Positions 44,171-52,641 of a stretch of DNA of 64,000 nt are shown here, one piece after another (position 1 is the stretch's first letter; every line of letters starts with the position of its first letter). The stretch covers positions 1,364,001-1,428,000 of the forward strand of contig NZ_CP045488.1 in assembly GCF_009392895.1 (NCBI RefSeq), written 5' to 3'. The notes below the pieces were generated by a model that saw nothing but the letters and a program-made list of their open reading frames with translations, was not told where the DNA came from and did not search any database. The stretch is from Natronorubrum aibiense. GTDB taxonomy: Archaea > Halobacteriota > Halobacteria > Halobacteriales > Natrialbaceae. The position numbers and the translations under genes are program-made.

Positions 44171-45278
44171 CGTATTATTCACGATTCAACATCCAGCGGA
44201 CGTTCATCTCTTCCGAAATGCAATCCAGCAGCTATCGGAGCAACACGAGGTGCACGTATTTGTCCGAGAAAAAGACGTCAATATTGAACTGCTGAATCGA
44301 TATGACATCAAGCACGAAGTTCTCACCACCAGCACGCCGGGAATCGTAGGTACGGTCAAGACGCAGTTGATCTATGAGTACAAGCTCTTTCGCCGGGCGA
44401 TGGAGATTCAACCCGATGTAATGTGTGCTGACGGCGGGATTGCAATCAGCCATATCTCATCCGTCTTGGACTCCACGAGTCTCGTGTTTACCGACACGGA
44501 ACACGTGGTTGATAGCGCTCTCGATCGACGACACCTCATCTACAACTTCGCAGATGAAGTCTACACGCCGGACTGTTACTGGCTTGATCTCGGAGCGAAT
44601 CACTTCCAATACTCGGGCTATCATGAATTAGCATATCTGCATCCAGATCGATTCGAACCAGATCCGTCGATTCGACAACAGTTCGAGATCGACGACGACG
44701 ACGTGTCGATCGCTCTGTTGCGACTCGTTTCGTGGGAAGCATTTCACGACCGAGGTAATAGCGGTCTCTCCGAGATTGGGACGGTGATCGACTATCTCGA
44801 GGATAGCGGAATGGAGGTCTTCATCTCATCTGAAGGTGAGATCCCCGGCCAGTACGCACACCTCGAAGTTGATCTACCGGTCGATGAGATCCACCATCTC
44901 ATGTCCGAAGCGGATCTCTTCGTCGGAGAAAGTTCGACAATGGCCTCCGAATGCGCTATGTTAGGAACGCCAGCAGTCTTCATCTCGTCCCTTCAGTTGG
45001 GATACCTTGAGGAACTCGAGCACGAATATGATCTTGTCGTCAATCTCACCCCGAACGAAGAACAGTATCTCCTCAATGAGGTAGAAACGATTCTGGAAAA
45101 AGACGACCAATACTGGGAAACGCAGCGACAGCGACTTCTAGAAGATAAGATCGATACATCAAATTACATCGTGGAACGCATATCTCGGCATCTCAGCACC
45201 GATCATTCGACAAAGACGGACAGCATCTCGGCAGCATCGAAGAACTCTAGCGGACGCCAAGAGAATAACATAGAATGA
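44163..45278 (+). CDS. DUF354 family protein (GT-B-like)
   Basis: 371 residues. N-terminal VLFTIQHPADVHLFRNAIQQ and the central MCADGGIAISHISSVLDSTS and FTDTEHV blocks define DUF354, a family of glycosyltransferase-B-like proteins found in archaeal polysaccharide loci and related to UDP-GlcNAc 2-epimerases/MurG. The C-terminal half keeps LFVGESSTMASECAMLGTPA, which corresponds to the nucleotide-binding segment. A transferase or epimerase role on a UDP-sugar is likely. It overlaps both neighbours (8 and 4 bases), indicating coupled translation. Confidence 0.87.
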   Translation: MSDVLFTIQHPADVHLFRNAIQQLSEQHEVHVFVREKDVNIELLNRYDIKHEVLTTSTPGIVGTVKTQLIYEYKLFRRAMEIQPDVMCADGGIAISHISSVLDSTSLVFTDTEHVVDSALDRRHLIYNFADEVYTPDCYWLDLGANHFQYSGYHELAYLHPDRFEPDPSIRQQFEIDDDDVSIALLRLVSWEAFHDRGNSGLSEIGTVIDYLEDSGMEVFISSEGEIPGQYAHLEVDLPVDEIHHLMSEADLFVGESSTMASECAMLGTPAVFISSLQLGYLEELEHEYDLVVNLTPNEEQYLLNEVETILEKDDQYWETQRQRLLEDKIDTSNYIVERISRHLSTDHSTKTDSISAASKNSSGRQENNIE

Positions 45279-46507
45279 CCAACAGAATTCAACAGTCGAT
45301 CGACGATCGCGACAGCATGAAAGACAAAAACGTACTGGTGATCGCTCACCGGTACAGCCACTTTACGAAAGAACAGGTCGACGAATTGGCCGAGCGGGTG
45401 AACGAAATACACGTTTATGTACGCTACAATCGGCTCACTGATCTGAACAAGATCATCGAGACGGAGACACTGAAACAGTATGGAACGCACGATAAGGTTG
45501 TGGATTCCACGCCCGAGAACGTCACTGTTCATACGACTCCCTTAACCTACCTTCCGATCGACACCTGGTATCGGTATCTCGGGAAACATCACTACGCCGC
45601 CGTTCGACGGCAGGTCGCGAAGAATCCGGTTGATTTCGATCTCGTTCACTCTCATTTCGCCTGGACTGCTGGGTACGCAGGGGCCAAACTGGGTGAGGAA
45701 TACGACATCCCCAGCGTTCTAACGATCCACGAAGACGTTGATCGGCTCAACGAAGAACTTGCCTGGGACAACAGCGACCTAGAGTGGACGCTTCGAAACT
45801 CCGATGCAATCATTCGCGTGAACGAACGAGACTGTGAACGGCTGTCTTCGTTTAACGATACCGTCTACTCGATCCCGAACGGGTACGATCGCGATCGATT
45901 CCCATTGCTTGAGGCGGAAGAAGCGAGGGGCGAGCTTGATCTGCCGCACAATGCGTCGATCATCTTCTCGCTGGGAACTCTCATTCCTCGTAAGCGACCG
46001 AAGGCGTTGATCAGAGCTGTCTCCCAACTCGAGACAGACAATGACCTCATCTGTGCGATTGCAGGGCGAGGTGAACAACGCGAAGAAGTCGAGCAGTTAG
46101 CCCAGGAGGTGGGCGAGGATGTGGATATCCGAATTCTCGGCTACATCTCTGATGAAGAGTTAGCTGCCTGGATGAACGCATGTGATATCTTCGCTCTCGC
46201 AAGTTCGTCAGAGGGCAATCCGACGGTCATGTTTGAAGCGTTAGGATGTGGGAAGCCGTACGTCGGCACGAACGTCGGCGGCGTTGATGAAATTATCACG
46301 TCCGACGAGTATGGACTACACTGTCCACCGAATTCAGAAGAGGCCCTGATCGATATCCTACAAACTGGTCTTCAGACCGACTGGGACCGCGACGCAATCC
46401 TAGAGTACTCGGAGCAGTTCACTTGGGAACAAATCTCTGATCGGGTATTCCAAGTGTACAAATCCCTCTGGGATCAATCAACAGAACCCACCCTTGTTCC
46501 ACAATAA
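45275..46507 (+). CDS. GT4-family glycosyltransferase
   Basis: 410 residues. The GT-B fold has an N-terminal domain with VHSHFAWTAGYAGAKL, and a C-terminal domain with IIFSLGTLIPRKRPKALIRA and the E-x7-E motif SSEGNPTVMFEALGCGKPYV. An alternative start at 45317 (ATG, MKDKNVLVIAHRYSHF) would remove 14 residues and fits the fold start better, but the four-base overlap with the upstream stop supports the first ATG. Retaining transferase in the island operon. Confidence 0.92.
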   Translation: MTNRIQQSIDDRDSMKDKNVLVIAHRYSHFTKEQVDELAERVNEIHVYVRYNRLTDLNKIIETETLKQYGTHDKVVDSTPENVTVHTTPLTYLPIDTWYRYLGKHHYAAVRRQVAKNPVDFDLVHSHFAWTAGYAGAKLGEEYDIPSVLTIHEDVDRLNEELAWDNSDLEWTLRNSDAIIRVNERDCERLSSFNDTVYSIPNGYDRDRFPLLEAEEARGELDLPHNASIIFSLGTLIPRKRPKALIRAVSQLETDNDLICAIAGRGEQREEVEQLAQEVGEDVDIRILGYISDEELAAWMNACDIFALASSSEGNPTVMFEALGCGKPYVGTNVGGVDEIITSDEYGLHCPPNSEEALIDILQTGLQTDWDRDAILEYSEQFTWEQISDRVFQVYKSLWDQSTEPTLVPQ

Positions 46508-46517
46508 GTGACTATCG

Positions 46518-47687
46518 ATGGCTAATATACTCATCATTTCACCAGGACATGCCCCGGATCGCATCAGCCGACAACCGTGGGCGTATCTCCAAGGTCTCGC
46601 CGATCAACTCAGCGAGCGCGATCACAACGTGTCCGTCATCGGTGATGGACCACAATCGGCGGAGAGTTCCAAGACGATATCTACGAAGTTTCAATTCGTC
46701 GAATCAGTCCGTGATCCAGCCGCTATTGCTGAGGCTGCGAGAGCTTTCGATCCCGACGTCTGCTTGTGGTCACTCGCACCGATTGCATCCCTCTATCTGA
46801 CCCAGCGTGTACCGAAGATTGCAGACACGATGGTTGCAGTTGTGCCAGGACCACTCTATTCGCCACGGGACATTGCTTCGCAGCTTTCCCGTCAAGACTT
46901 CTCGAAACTCCCATCATATGCATCACTCGTTGCGAGTTCTTGTGTGCCGCAAGCATGGTTCTCGTACTTTTTGCGGTCGAATTTCGATTTCACCGTCGCA
47001 CCGACAACAACGATCGTCGACAAGGTATCTTTGTGGGGATACCCTCGAGAGAAGGCATTGCACGTCCCTCACGGACTTGATAGTGGTATTCTTACGAAAT
47101 TATCTGACGAGGAGTTTCGCGACGAGATTCCGTCACCGCCGGACGGAGACTACGTCGTGAATTTCGGGCCGCCAAGGCCGATTCGCGGCGCCCAGGATTT
47201 CGTCGAGGCTGTGTTGATGCTGCGGGAGGCCGGCCACGACGTGACCGGCGTCATGCTCGCGCGTATCGATGACGACGACGATCGCGACCTCCTCGAGGAG
47301 ATCAAGGGGGATCTTGTACGACGCGGCCACCAGGGGGCAATCCTTATCACAGACGCATATCTGACACCACATGAGCTGAAAACGTACATCTGCGGTGCGA
47401 CGGCAGCCGTGCTTCCGTACCGCATAGTGCAGTCGACGGTTCCGGTTTCGATCATCGAAGGACTCGGGCTTGGCTGTCCAGTTATCACAACCGATATCGC
47501 CGGCGCTCGTGAGCTCGCTCCGTCGGCTACTCTAACTGTAAGTTCGGGCAGCGTTGAAGAGCTTGTTGCAGCAATCGGACGTCATCTAAGCGGCGGCCAT
47601 ACCACTACTGAGGATCAGTTAACTGCTCATCTTCCGACCTGGGATGCCGCAGTAGGCCAGTTGGAGGAGGAAATATCGAAACAATGA
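46518..47687 (+). CDS. GT4-like glycosyltransferase
   Basis: 389 residues. N-terminal ILIISPGHAPDRISRQPWAY and LQGLADQLSERDHNVSVIGD form the acceptor domain. The C-terminal domain has YVVNFGPPRPIRGAQDFVEA (the donor-site loop beginning with NFGPP instead of the usual VGR) and a QSTVPVSIIEGLGLGCPVIT stretch where the E-x7-E pattern is reduced to one glutamate. So it belongs to GT4 but with an altered donor site. Ten bases after the previous gene; end of the tight glycosyltransferase run. Confidence 0.87.
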   Translation: MANILIISPGHAPDRISRQPWAYLQGLADQLSERDHNVSVIGDGPQSAESSKTISTKFQFVESVRDPAAIAEAARAFDPDVCLWSLAPIASLYLTQRVPKIADTMVAVVPGPLYSPRDIASQLSRQDFSKLPSYASLVASSCVPQAWFSYFLRSNFDFTVAPTTTIVDKVSLWGYPREKALHVPHGLDSGILTKLSDEEFRDEIPSPPDGDYVVNFGPPRPIRGAQDFVEAVLMLREAGHDVTGVMLARIDDDDDRDLLEEIKGDLVRRGHQGAILITDAYLTPHELKTYICGATAAVLPYRIVQSTVPVSIIEGLGLGCPVITTDIAGARELAPSATLTVSSGSVEELVAAIGRHLSGGHTTTEDQLTAHLPTWDAAVGQLEEEISKQ

Positions 47688-47770
47688 TGAAAAGAATCGA
47701 AGAGCATAGTAGGAGCATTTGCTCTAGCCATCGGTTTGTATAAGTACGTAGAAAAATACATTTCTCTCGA

Positions 47771-48463
47771 ATGAACGTACTAAAACCATCCGTACCTACT
47801 CTTCCTCCCGACCTCGAGATCGTCGGCTTCCTTGGGTCTGATGGAGTGGGAACGACGACGCACGCGGAACACGCTTCCCAATTTTTCGAATCAAGAGGCC
47901 TGAGAACCCACACGGAGTGGATGAGATTCAACCATCGTCTTTCACTCCCGGTCTTAGGACTCGGACGACTACTAGGGAAAACGCCCGAGTATCGTGATAA
48001 AAACGGGAATACGCTCCGCGCACATCACTTCGAGGATTTGAGCCTCTTGGCCGCCACCTATCAAAAGGTACTTCCTATTGACCAACGCCTGATGGTGAAA
48101 CAGAAGTTCGAATCCGTCCCTGATGATGCCGACGCGCTCATTTGTGACCGATTCATTCTGGACGGATTAGTCGATCTCGTTGTCGCCACGAAGGATATTT
48201 CGCTCTTAGAGAACTCTACTGCGGACCAGTTCTGGGAGTTAGTCCCTTCTCAAGCGACGATTATCGGTCTCGACTGTGATCCAGAGACGATCGCAGCACG
48301 TCGTCCTGATGTTGCACCTGACCCTTTCTTGGAACTCCGAACAAAAGTTTATAGACGCCTCTTTGAGAAGGATCGAATTGATGTGGTCGATACATCACAG
48401 CCAATAGAGGACGCAAGAGAAGATGTTGTAAATATATTTGAAGGAAATCATGGAAATTCATAA
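47771..48463 (+). CDS. Thymidylate-kinase-like P-loop protein with altered Walker A
   Basis: 230 residues. The opening EIVGFLGSDGVGTTTHAEHA aligns with the TMP-kinase P-loop (GxDGSGKST), but the invariant lysine is threonine (Thr28). The rest keeps the kinase layout: ICDRFILDGLVDLV (DR motif), LDCDPETIAARRPD (lid arginine region) and a final Asp-Val-Val-Asp-Thr strand. Its length is near normal for TMP kinases. A housekeeping dTMP kinase is unlikely here; homologs in surface-glycan islands are thought to act on a sugar, lipid or polyprenol. The change could abolish ATP binding. Overlaps the next gene. Confidence 0.75.
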   Translation: MNVLKPSVPTLPPDLEIVGFLGSDGVGTTTHAEHASQFFESRGLRTHTEWMRFNHRLSLPVLGLGRLLGKTPEYRDKNGNTLRAHHFEDLSLLAATYQKVLPIDQRLMVKQKFESVPDDADALICDRFILDGLVDLVVATKDISLLENSTADQFWELVPSQATIIGLDCDPETIAARRPDVAPDPFLELRTKVYRRLFEKDRIDVVDTSQPIEDAREDVVNIFEGNHGNS

Positions 48464-49076
48464 AAAACTATACCACGAGTTAGTCAGGAGTGACCGTCTT
48501 CCGATGCCATTGCGGGGAAGTATCAAACTCACAAGCCATTGGGTCTTCCAAGGGACTCGTCGGATGGATACTTTTGAGCGTGCGTTCAAACTCGGCTGTA
48601 CTGCTGTTTTTGCCTTCGTATTCTCTCGCAGACTAGATCGGACTGTAACTGCCTTATTACTCGGTCACAGTCTGAACTTCTTGCTAAATTCTCATGCCGT
48701 TTCTGCGCTTAGATCAATGAATCTCTCGTTCTATACGGAATGGGATGAATTTGACGCGTATGCAACCAATCTTTTGGATAATCTCACAGAGCGTAGCTGG
48801 GTGAAAACTATTTATGTTACTGGAAGTCTCAACGATAATCGTAATGAATGGCAACCTGGATCGGATCTAGATGTTATTGTTATCAGAAAACCAGGAATTA
48901 CAAACGGTATTAAGGCCGTGTTTGGCGCTCTTCTAGTCAGATTCTCCGCAACCGTCAATCTCTTTCCACTAGATATTTACTTTTTTGATAAAGAAGGAAC
49001 ACTTGAAGATCGCCTAATAGATAAACAGGAGAAATTGATTCCGTATAGTAATCAAAACAATAGAAATAAACGTTGA
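48450..49076 (+). CDS. Membrane-associated minimal nucleotidyltransferase
   Basis: 208 residues from the ATG at 48450; an upstream TTG (48438) is less likely. Overlap with the kinase-like gene is 14 bases. Two hydrophobic stretches (about 46-60 and 66-84) precede a pol-beta-type nucleotidyltransferase core: VTGSLNDNRNEWQPGSDLDV (GS-x10-SDLD, first two metal Asp) and FPLDIYFFDKE (third Asp). The C-terminus is basic. The family transfers a nucleotide to a protein, antibiotic or small molecule. Paired with the kinase-like protein, it may modify an island lipid or glycan. Confidence 0.72.
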   Translation: MEIHKKLYHELVRSDRLPMPLRGSIKLTSHWVFQGTRRMDTFERAFKLGCTAVFAFVFSRRLDRTVTALLLGHSLNFLLNSHAVSALRSMNLSFYTEWDEFDAYATNLLDNLTERSWVKTIYVTGSLNDNRNEWQPGSDLDVIVIRKPGITNGIKAVFGALLVRFSATVNLFPLDIYFFDKEGTLEDRLIDKQEKLIPYSNQNNRNKR

Positions 49077-49243
49077 ATTAGGAATATATTCATAGAATAT
49101 GTAACAGATGTATGAAATACAGAAAATAACATATGATACTGGTTGCGGATTTCGTGTGATCCGTAGGCTATTTAATTACGCATGTATACTATGAAAATAA
49201 GAATCGATAATTAATAAAGCCTAGTCGATTGAGGTCTCTCTGT

Positions 49244-50707
49244 ATGGGATTAGCTTCTCAACTAGGAGACCGTTTCAAAACGGCATTCCTATCTGAGATC
49301 GTTGGGCTCGTAGCAGGAACTATTTTAACTGTTCTTCTTGCACGCGTACTTGATCCAGATTCGTACGGTTTGTTGTTTCTTGCAATTTCAATTTTTACTG
49401 TGGCTAAACTTTTTAGTTCATTTGGAATTCCTAAGTCAGCTAGCCGATATCTTTCGGAATATAAAGAAAAAGACCCTAGCCAAATACCTCACATTTTACG
49501 CGAATCTCTTCTTATGAATTTACTAGTAATAACAGTAGTGGTTTTAATACTAATGAGCTTTAATAGTCGAATTGCTGGAATAATAGGAAATAATGATCTA
49601 TCTGAGTTCCTATTTTTTGGCTCTGGATTTATTCTCTTTGCTACCTTATTCACTTATGTTCGTCTCTCACTGCAAGGTTTGGAACATATACAAACTGCCT
49701 CTTTCCTTGATGCCATGAATAAATCAGGACGAGCACTATTTGCAATAGGCTTAGCAGTTCTTGGCTATGGTGCTCTTGGTGCATTAATAGGATATATTAT
49801 AAGTTATACTATAGTATCCTTCATTGGAATATTATATTTATACTTTCATTTTTATAGTGGTATTAGCAGTTCTAATATAGAAGACGGACTCCGTCATAAA
49901 ATAGCTAAGTATTCACTTCCACTTGCCATTACCCAGTCCGCGCATAGTCTTGATCATCAAGTAGACAGGATACTCATAGGTATCTTTGTAGGACCTGCTG
50001 GAGTTGCTTTTTATACACTTGGAAAACAGATTGTTCAATTTATTGAAACTCCTATGGCAGCACTTGGATTTACGCTCTCTCCAGCATACAGTTCTCAAAG
50101 AGCAAAAGGAAATACTGAAACGGCAGCTCGTATTTACGAAACAGCAATCTCTCAGGGATTATTATTATATATCCCAGCTGCTACAGGCGTAATTCTCTTA
50201 GCAGAACCCGGAATCACAGTGCTATTTGGAGATGAGTATCAAGGTGCTGCACCTGTCATACAAATTTTAGCCATATTTGTCGTCTTAAAATCAATTACTA
50301 CATTAACAAGCGATGGATTAGATTTCCTAGGTAGAGCACGTGAACGGGCGATAATTAAGGGAGTAACCGCGGTATTGAACGTTTTGCTGAATATCGTATT
50401 AATTCCAATTATGGGTGTTGTTGGAGCTGCGATAGCCACAGTTATCACTTATTCTATATATACATTTGGGAATGTGTTTATAATTCATAAGGAACTAAAT
50501 ATAAATACCTCGATGATGATTAAATACTCAGTTTCTGCAGTAATAATCTCTCTAATGATGGCCCTATCAATCTTGACCTTCTTCGACCTAACTGCAGAAA
50601 TCCCAGTATTAGTTTCGGCTGTATTATTCGGCGCGACTATCTGGACAGTAATAGTGATTCCAACTGGATTAATAAAGCTGGAACAAATAAAAGAAGCAGT
50701 AATTTAG
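49244..50707 (+). CDS. Wzx-type oligosaccharide flippase (MOP superfamily)
   Basis: 487 residues from the ATG at 49244; a TTG at 49229 is in frame. It has 12-14 membrane helices. The N-terminal pattern LGDRFKTAFLSEIVGLVAG and LLARVLDPDSYGLLFLAISI is that of polysaccharide-biosynthesis flippases, with a later LGRARERAIIKGVTAVLNVL block at helix 10-11. It probably moves the lipid-linked glycan across the membrane, like AglR in Haloferax. Very AT-rich with little GC-third-position bias, unlike a typical haloarchaeal gene, so clearly foreign in style. Confidence 0.92.
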   Translation: MGLASQLGDRFKTAFLSEIVGLVAGTILTVLLARVLDPDSYGLLFLAISIFTVAKLFSSFGIPKSASRYLSEYKEKDPSQIPHILRESLLMNLLVITVVVLILMSFNSRIAGIIGNNDLSEFLFFGSGFILFATLFTYVRLSLQGLEHIQTASFLDAMNKSGRALFAIGLAVLGYGALGALIGYIISYTIVSFIGILYLYFHFYSGISSSNIEDGLRHKIAKYSLPLAITQSAHSLDHQVDRILIGIFVGPAGVAFYTLGKQIVQFIETPMAALGFTLSPAYSSQRAKGNTETAARIYETAISQGLLLYIPAATGVILLAEPGITVLFGDEYQGAAPVIQILAIFVVLKSITTLTSDGLDFLGRARERAIIKGVTAVLNVLLNIVLIPIMGVVGAAIATVITYSIYTFGNVFIIHKELNINTSMMIKYSVSAVIISLMMALSILTFFDLTAEIPVLVSAVLFGATIWTVIVIPTGLIKLEQIKEAVI

Positions 50708-50727
50708 CTGAGGGTGTCATACAATTC

Positions 50728-51000
50728 ATCTCATTGCGTTCGTCCCAGGGAGCCGATCACGAACGAAGTCACCGAGCTTACTGTCGTACTCACGGACTCG
50801 GCGGTTGATTGCCGTAATCGAGGGCATGGACGTGAAGCCGTCGCCGTGGGCGACGGCATCACGATCGCTGAGCGAGGTGGCGAGTTCAGCAATCTGAAGC
50901 GAGATGTCTTCTTGATAGATGCGCTAGCCGTCGAATTCGATGAGATCTTCGAGTGGACGGAAGTAGGTAGGATCGTCGTCGGTAGTGTTTTGTCTTGGGC
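50728..51000 (-). pseudogene. Decayed GC-rich gene fragment, family not identified
   Basis: The minus strand encodes a readable, GC-normal stretch: DDDPTYFRPLEDLIEFDG, an in-frame TAG (near 50926), then RIYQEDISLQIAELATSLSD, followed by about 40 more residues to a stop at 50728. It looks like the C-terminal part of an ordinary haloarchaeal protein broken by a stop codon. I cannot assign a family. It interrupts the AT-rich island between the flippase and the first sulfatase-like gene, so it may mark an old insertion or deletion boundary. Confidence 0.4.
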
Positions 51001-51181
51001 GATGCTAACTGCGAACCGCACGTTGATTTCGGCGTGCATGGGGCACCTCGGGTAGGTACCAAAGGTGACCCCCTTTCACAGGAGTCAGTTATTGCTCTAG
51101 ACGAGTTTGAGACACGACCTATATGTTGGACCTCTCACTAAACGAAACAATTAGAACCCCTCAAACCGATGTTGTTTCTAC

Positions 51182-52561
51182 ATGAGATGGGATATTAGAA
51201 TGATGAATACTGTGACACCTAGTTTTCTAAAACCATATGCTGAATGGTGTTATCAAAAAACGAGAAATCAATATAAAAACATTAAAAATAACGTAGATCA
51301 TAATAAGCGAATTTCAAAAGTACCAGAGATAAATTTAGAGTCAAAAGACATTGTATTTATAACGGTTGACTGCTTGAGAAATGATCGCATTTCGAGACAT
51401 AATGACCGAGAAACAACCCCATTTTTAAATTCATCGGCAAACTATTCTGAGGGTGTCAGTGCATCATCTTGGACATACAGTTCAGTTCCTTCTTTACTAA
51501 CTGGATTGTATCCGCATAATCATGGTGCAGTATTTGATGTTGATTACCGTAATTATTTATCAGATGATTCATTAAGTTCAGTCCGTTCTGATGTTTATAC
51601 ACTTCCAGAACTCTTAGAGACTGCAGGTTATCGAACAGCATTCACAACAGGTATCACTACTGCACAAATACCACTTCATGGCCGATTTGGGTCCACAATA
51701 ATTAAAAATGACTCGGATTGCAACCAAATGTTTGAATATGTGAAAGATTGGTGGGAAAAGAATACTTTTGCGAATGGACGATTTGCATATCTCCAGCTCG
51801 CTGATCTGCACACTCCGCTTCATGAACCAGATAAACAATGGTTCAATGGCCCACTTTCCCTTGGTAACTTTGACTATGTCGATGGAGACATAGATAGTTC
51901 TGATTTTAGAGAATATCGTGAAAATCGATTCCGAGCATATGATAACCTTCTTAGAGCCATTGACTCTTCTATTGAATCTTTCGTAAATTGGTTAGATTCC
52001 CGAAGAGAATTGAAGGACACATTGATTATCGTTACAAGTGACCATGGGGAAGAACACTGGGAATGGACCAAGTTCGAAAAATCATCATTTAATGATCCAA
52101 GAGACCAATACGGAGTTGGACATGGTCATGCACTTGTTCCTCCGGTAACAGATGTTCCTATCTATACTTTAGGAAACATACCCGAATCATCTGAGACTCA
52201 GAATTCAACCATTGATATAGTTCCAACAGTTTTGGAAATGTTAGGATATAATAACGAATTGGATTATCAATTTGACGGTGAAAGTTGGATTGAGCCAACA
52301 GTATCGGATAGACGATTTCTCAGCGAAGAGACTGCTTATGGTCATAATCAACTAGCAGTTATTTCAGAGAAAGACCAGTTCATTTATATTCCATCAACTG
52401 AAGAAAGCTATCTCATAGATCGTGAATCCCAGTCGGTGGTTGATGACTTCAACAGTCAAGAGTATATGACCCACCTTCCTAAACGCTTCAAGACAGGAGA
52501 TTCAGTGAGTATTGATGGAGAAACAGAAGATCAGCTAGCCGCACTTGGTTATCTCGAATAG
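51182..52561 (+). CDS. Sulfatase-superfamily hydrolase/transferase
   Basis: 459 residues. The alkaline-phosphatase-like core begins at about residue 55 (IVFITVDCLRNDR with metal ligand Asp63). The nucleophile segment SASSWTYSSVPSLLTGLYPH has Thr98 where classical sulfatases have Cys or Ser (CxPSR-x4-TG). Metal ligands recur in TSDHGEEHWE. There is no signal peptide or helix, so it acts in the cytoplasm. Thr nucleophiles are known in the phosphoethanolamine/phosphoglycerol transferase branch. It may transfer or remove a phospho- or sulfo-group on the glycan. AT-rich. Confidence 0.85.
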   Translation: MRWDIRMMNTVTPSFLKPYAEWCYQKTRNQYKNIKNNVDHNKRISKVPEINLESKDIVFITVDCLRNDRISRHNDRETTPFLNSSANYSEGVSASSWTYSSVPSLLTGLYPHNHGAVFDVDYRNYLSDDSLSSVRSDVYTLPELLETAGYRTAFTTGITTAQIPLHGRFGSTIIKNDSDCNQMFEYVKDWWEKNTFANGRFAYLQLADLHTPLHEPDKQWFNGPLSLGNFDYVDGDIDSSDFREYRENRFRAYDNLLRAIDSSIESFVNWLDSRRELKDTLIIVTSDHGEEHWEWTKFEKSSFNDPRDQYGVGHGHALVPPVTDVPIYTLGNIPESSETQNSTIDIVPTVLEMLGYNNELDYQFDGESWIEPTVSDRRFLSEETAYGHNQLAVISEKDQFIYIPSTEESYLIDRESQSVVDDFNSQEYMTHLPKRFKTGDSVSIDGETEDQLAALGYLE

Positions 52562-52641
52562 GTTATTGAAACTACCTGTATTCTTATTGGTTGAACCTGT
52601 TGTTTATGGGGAATTTTTAGATATTCTGATAAATTCTCGTA

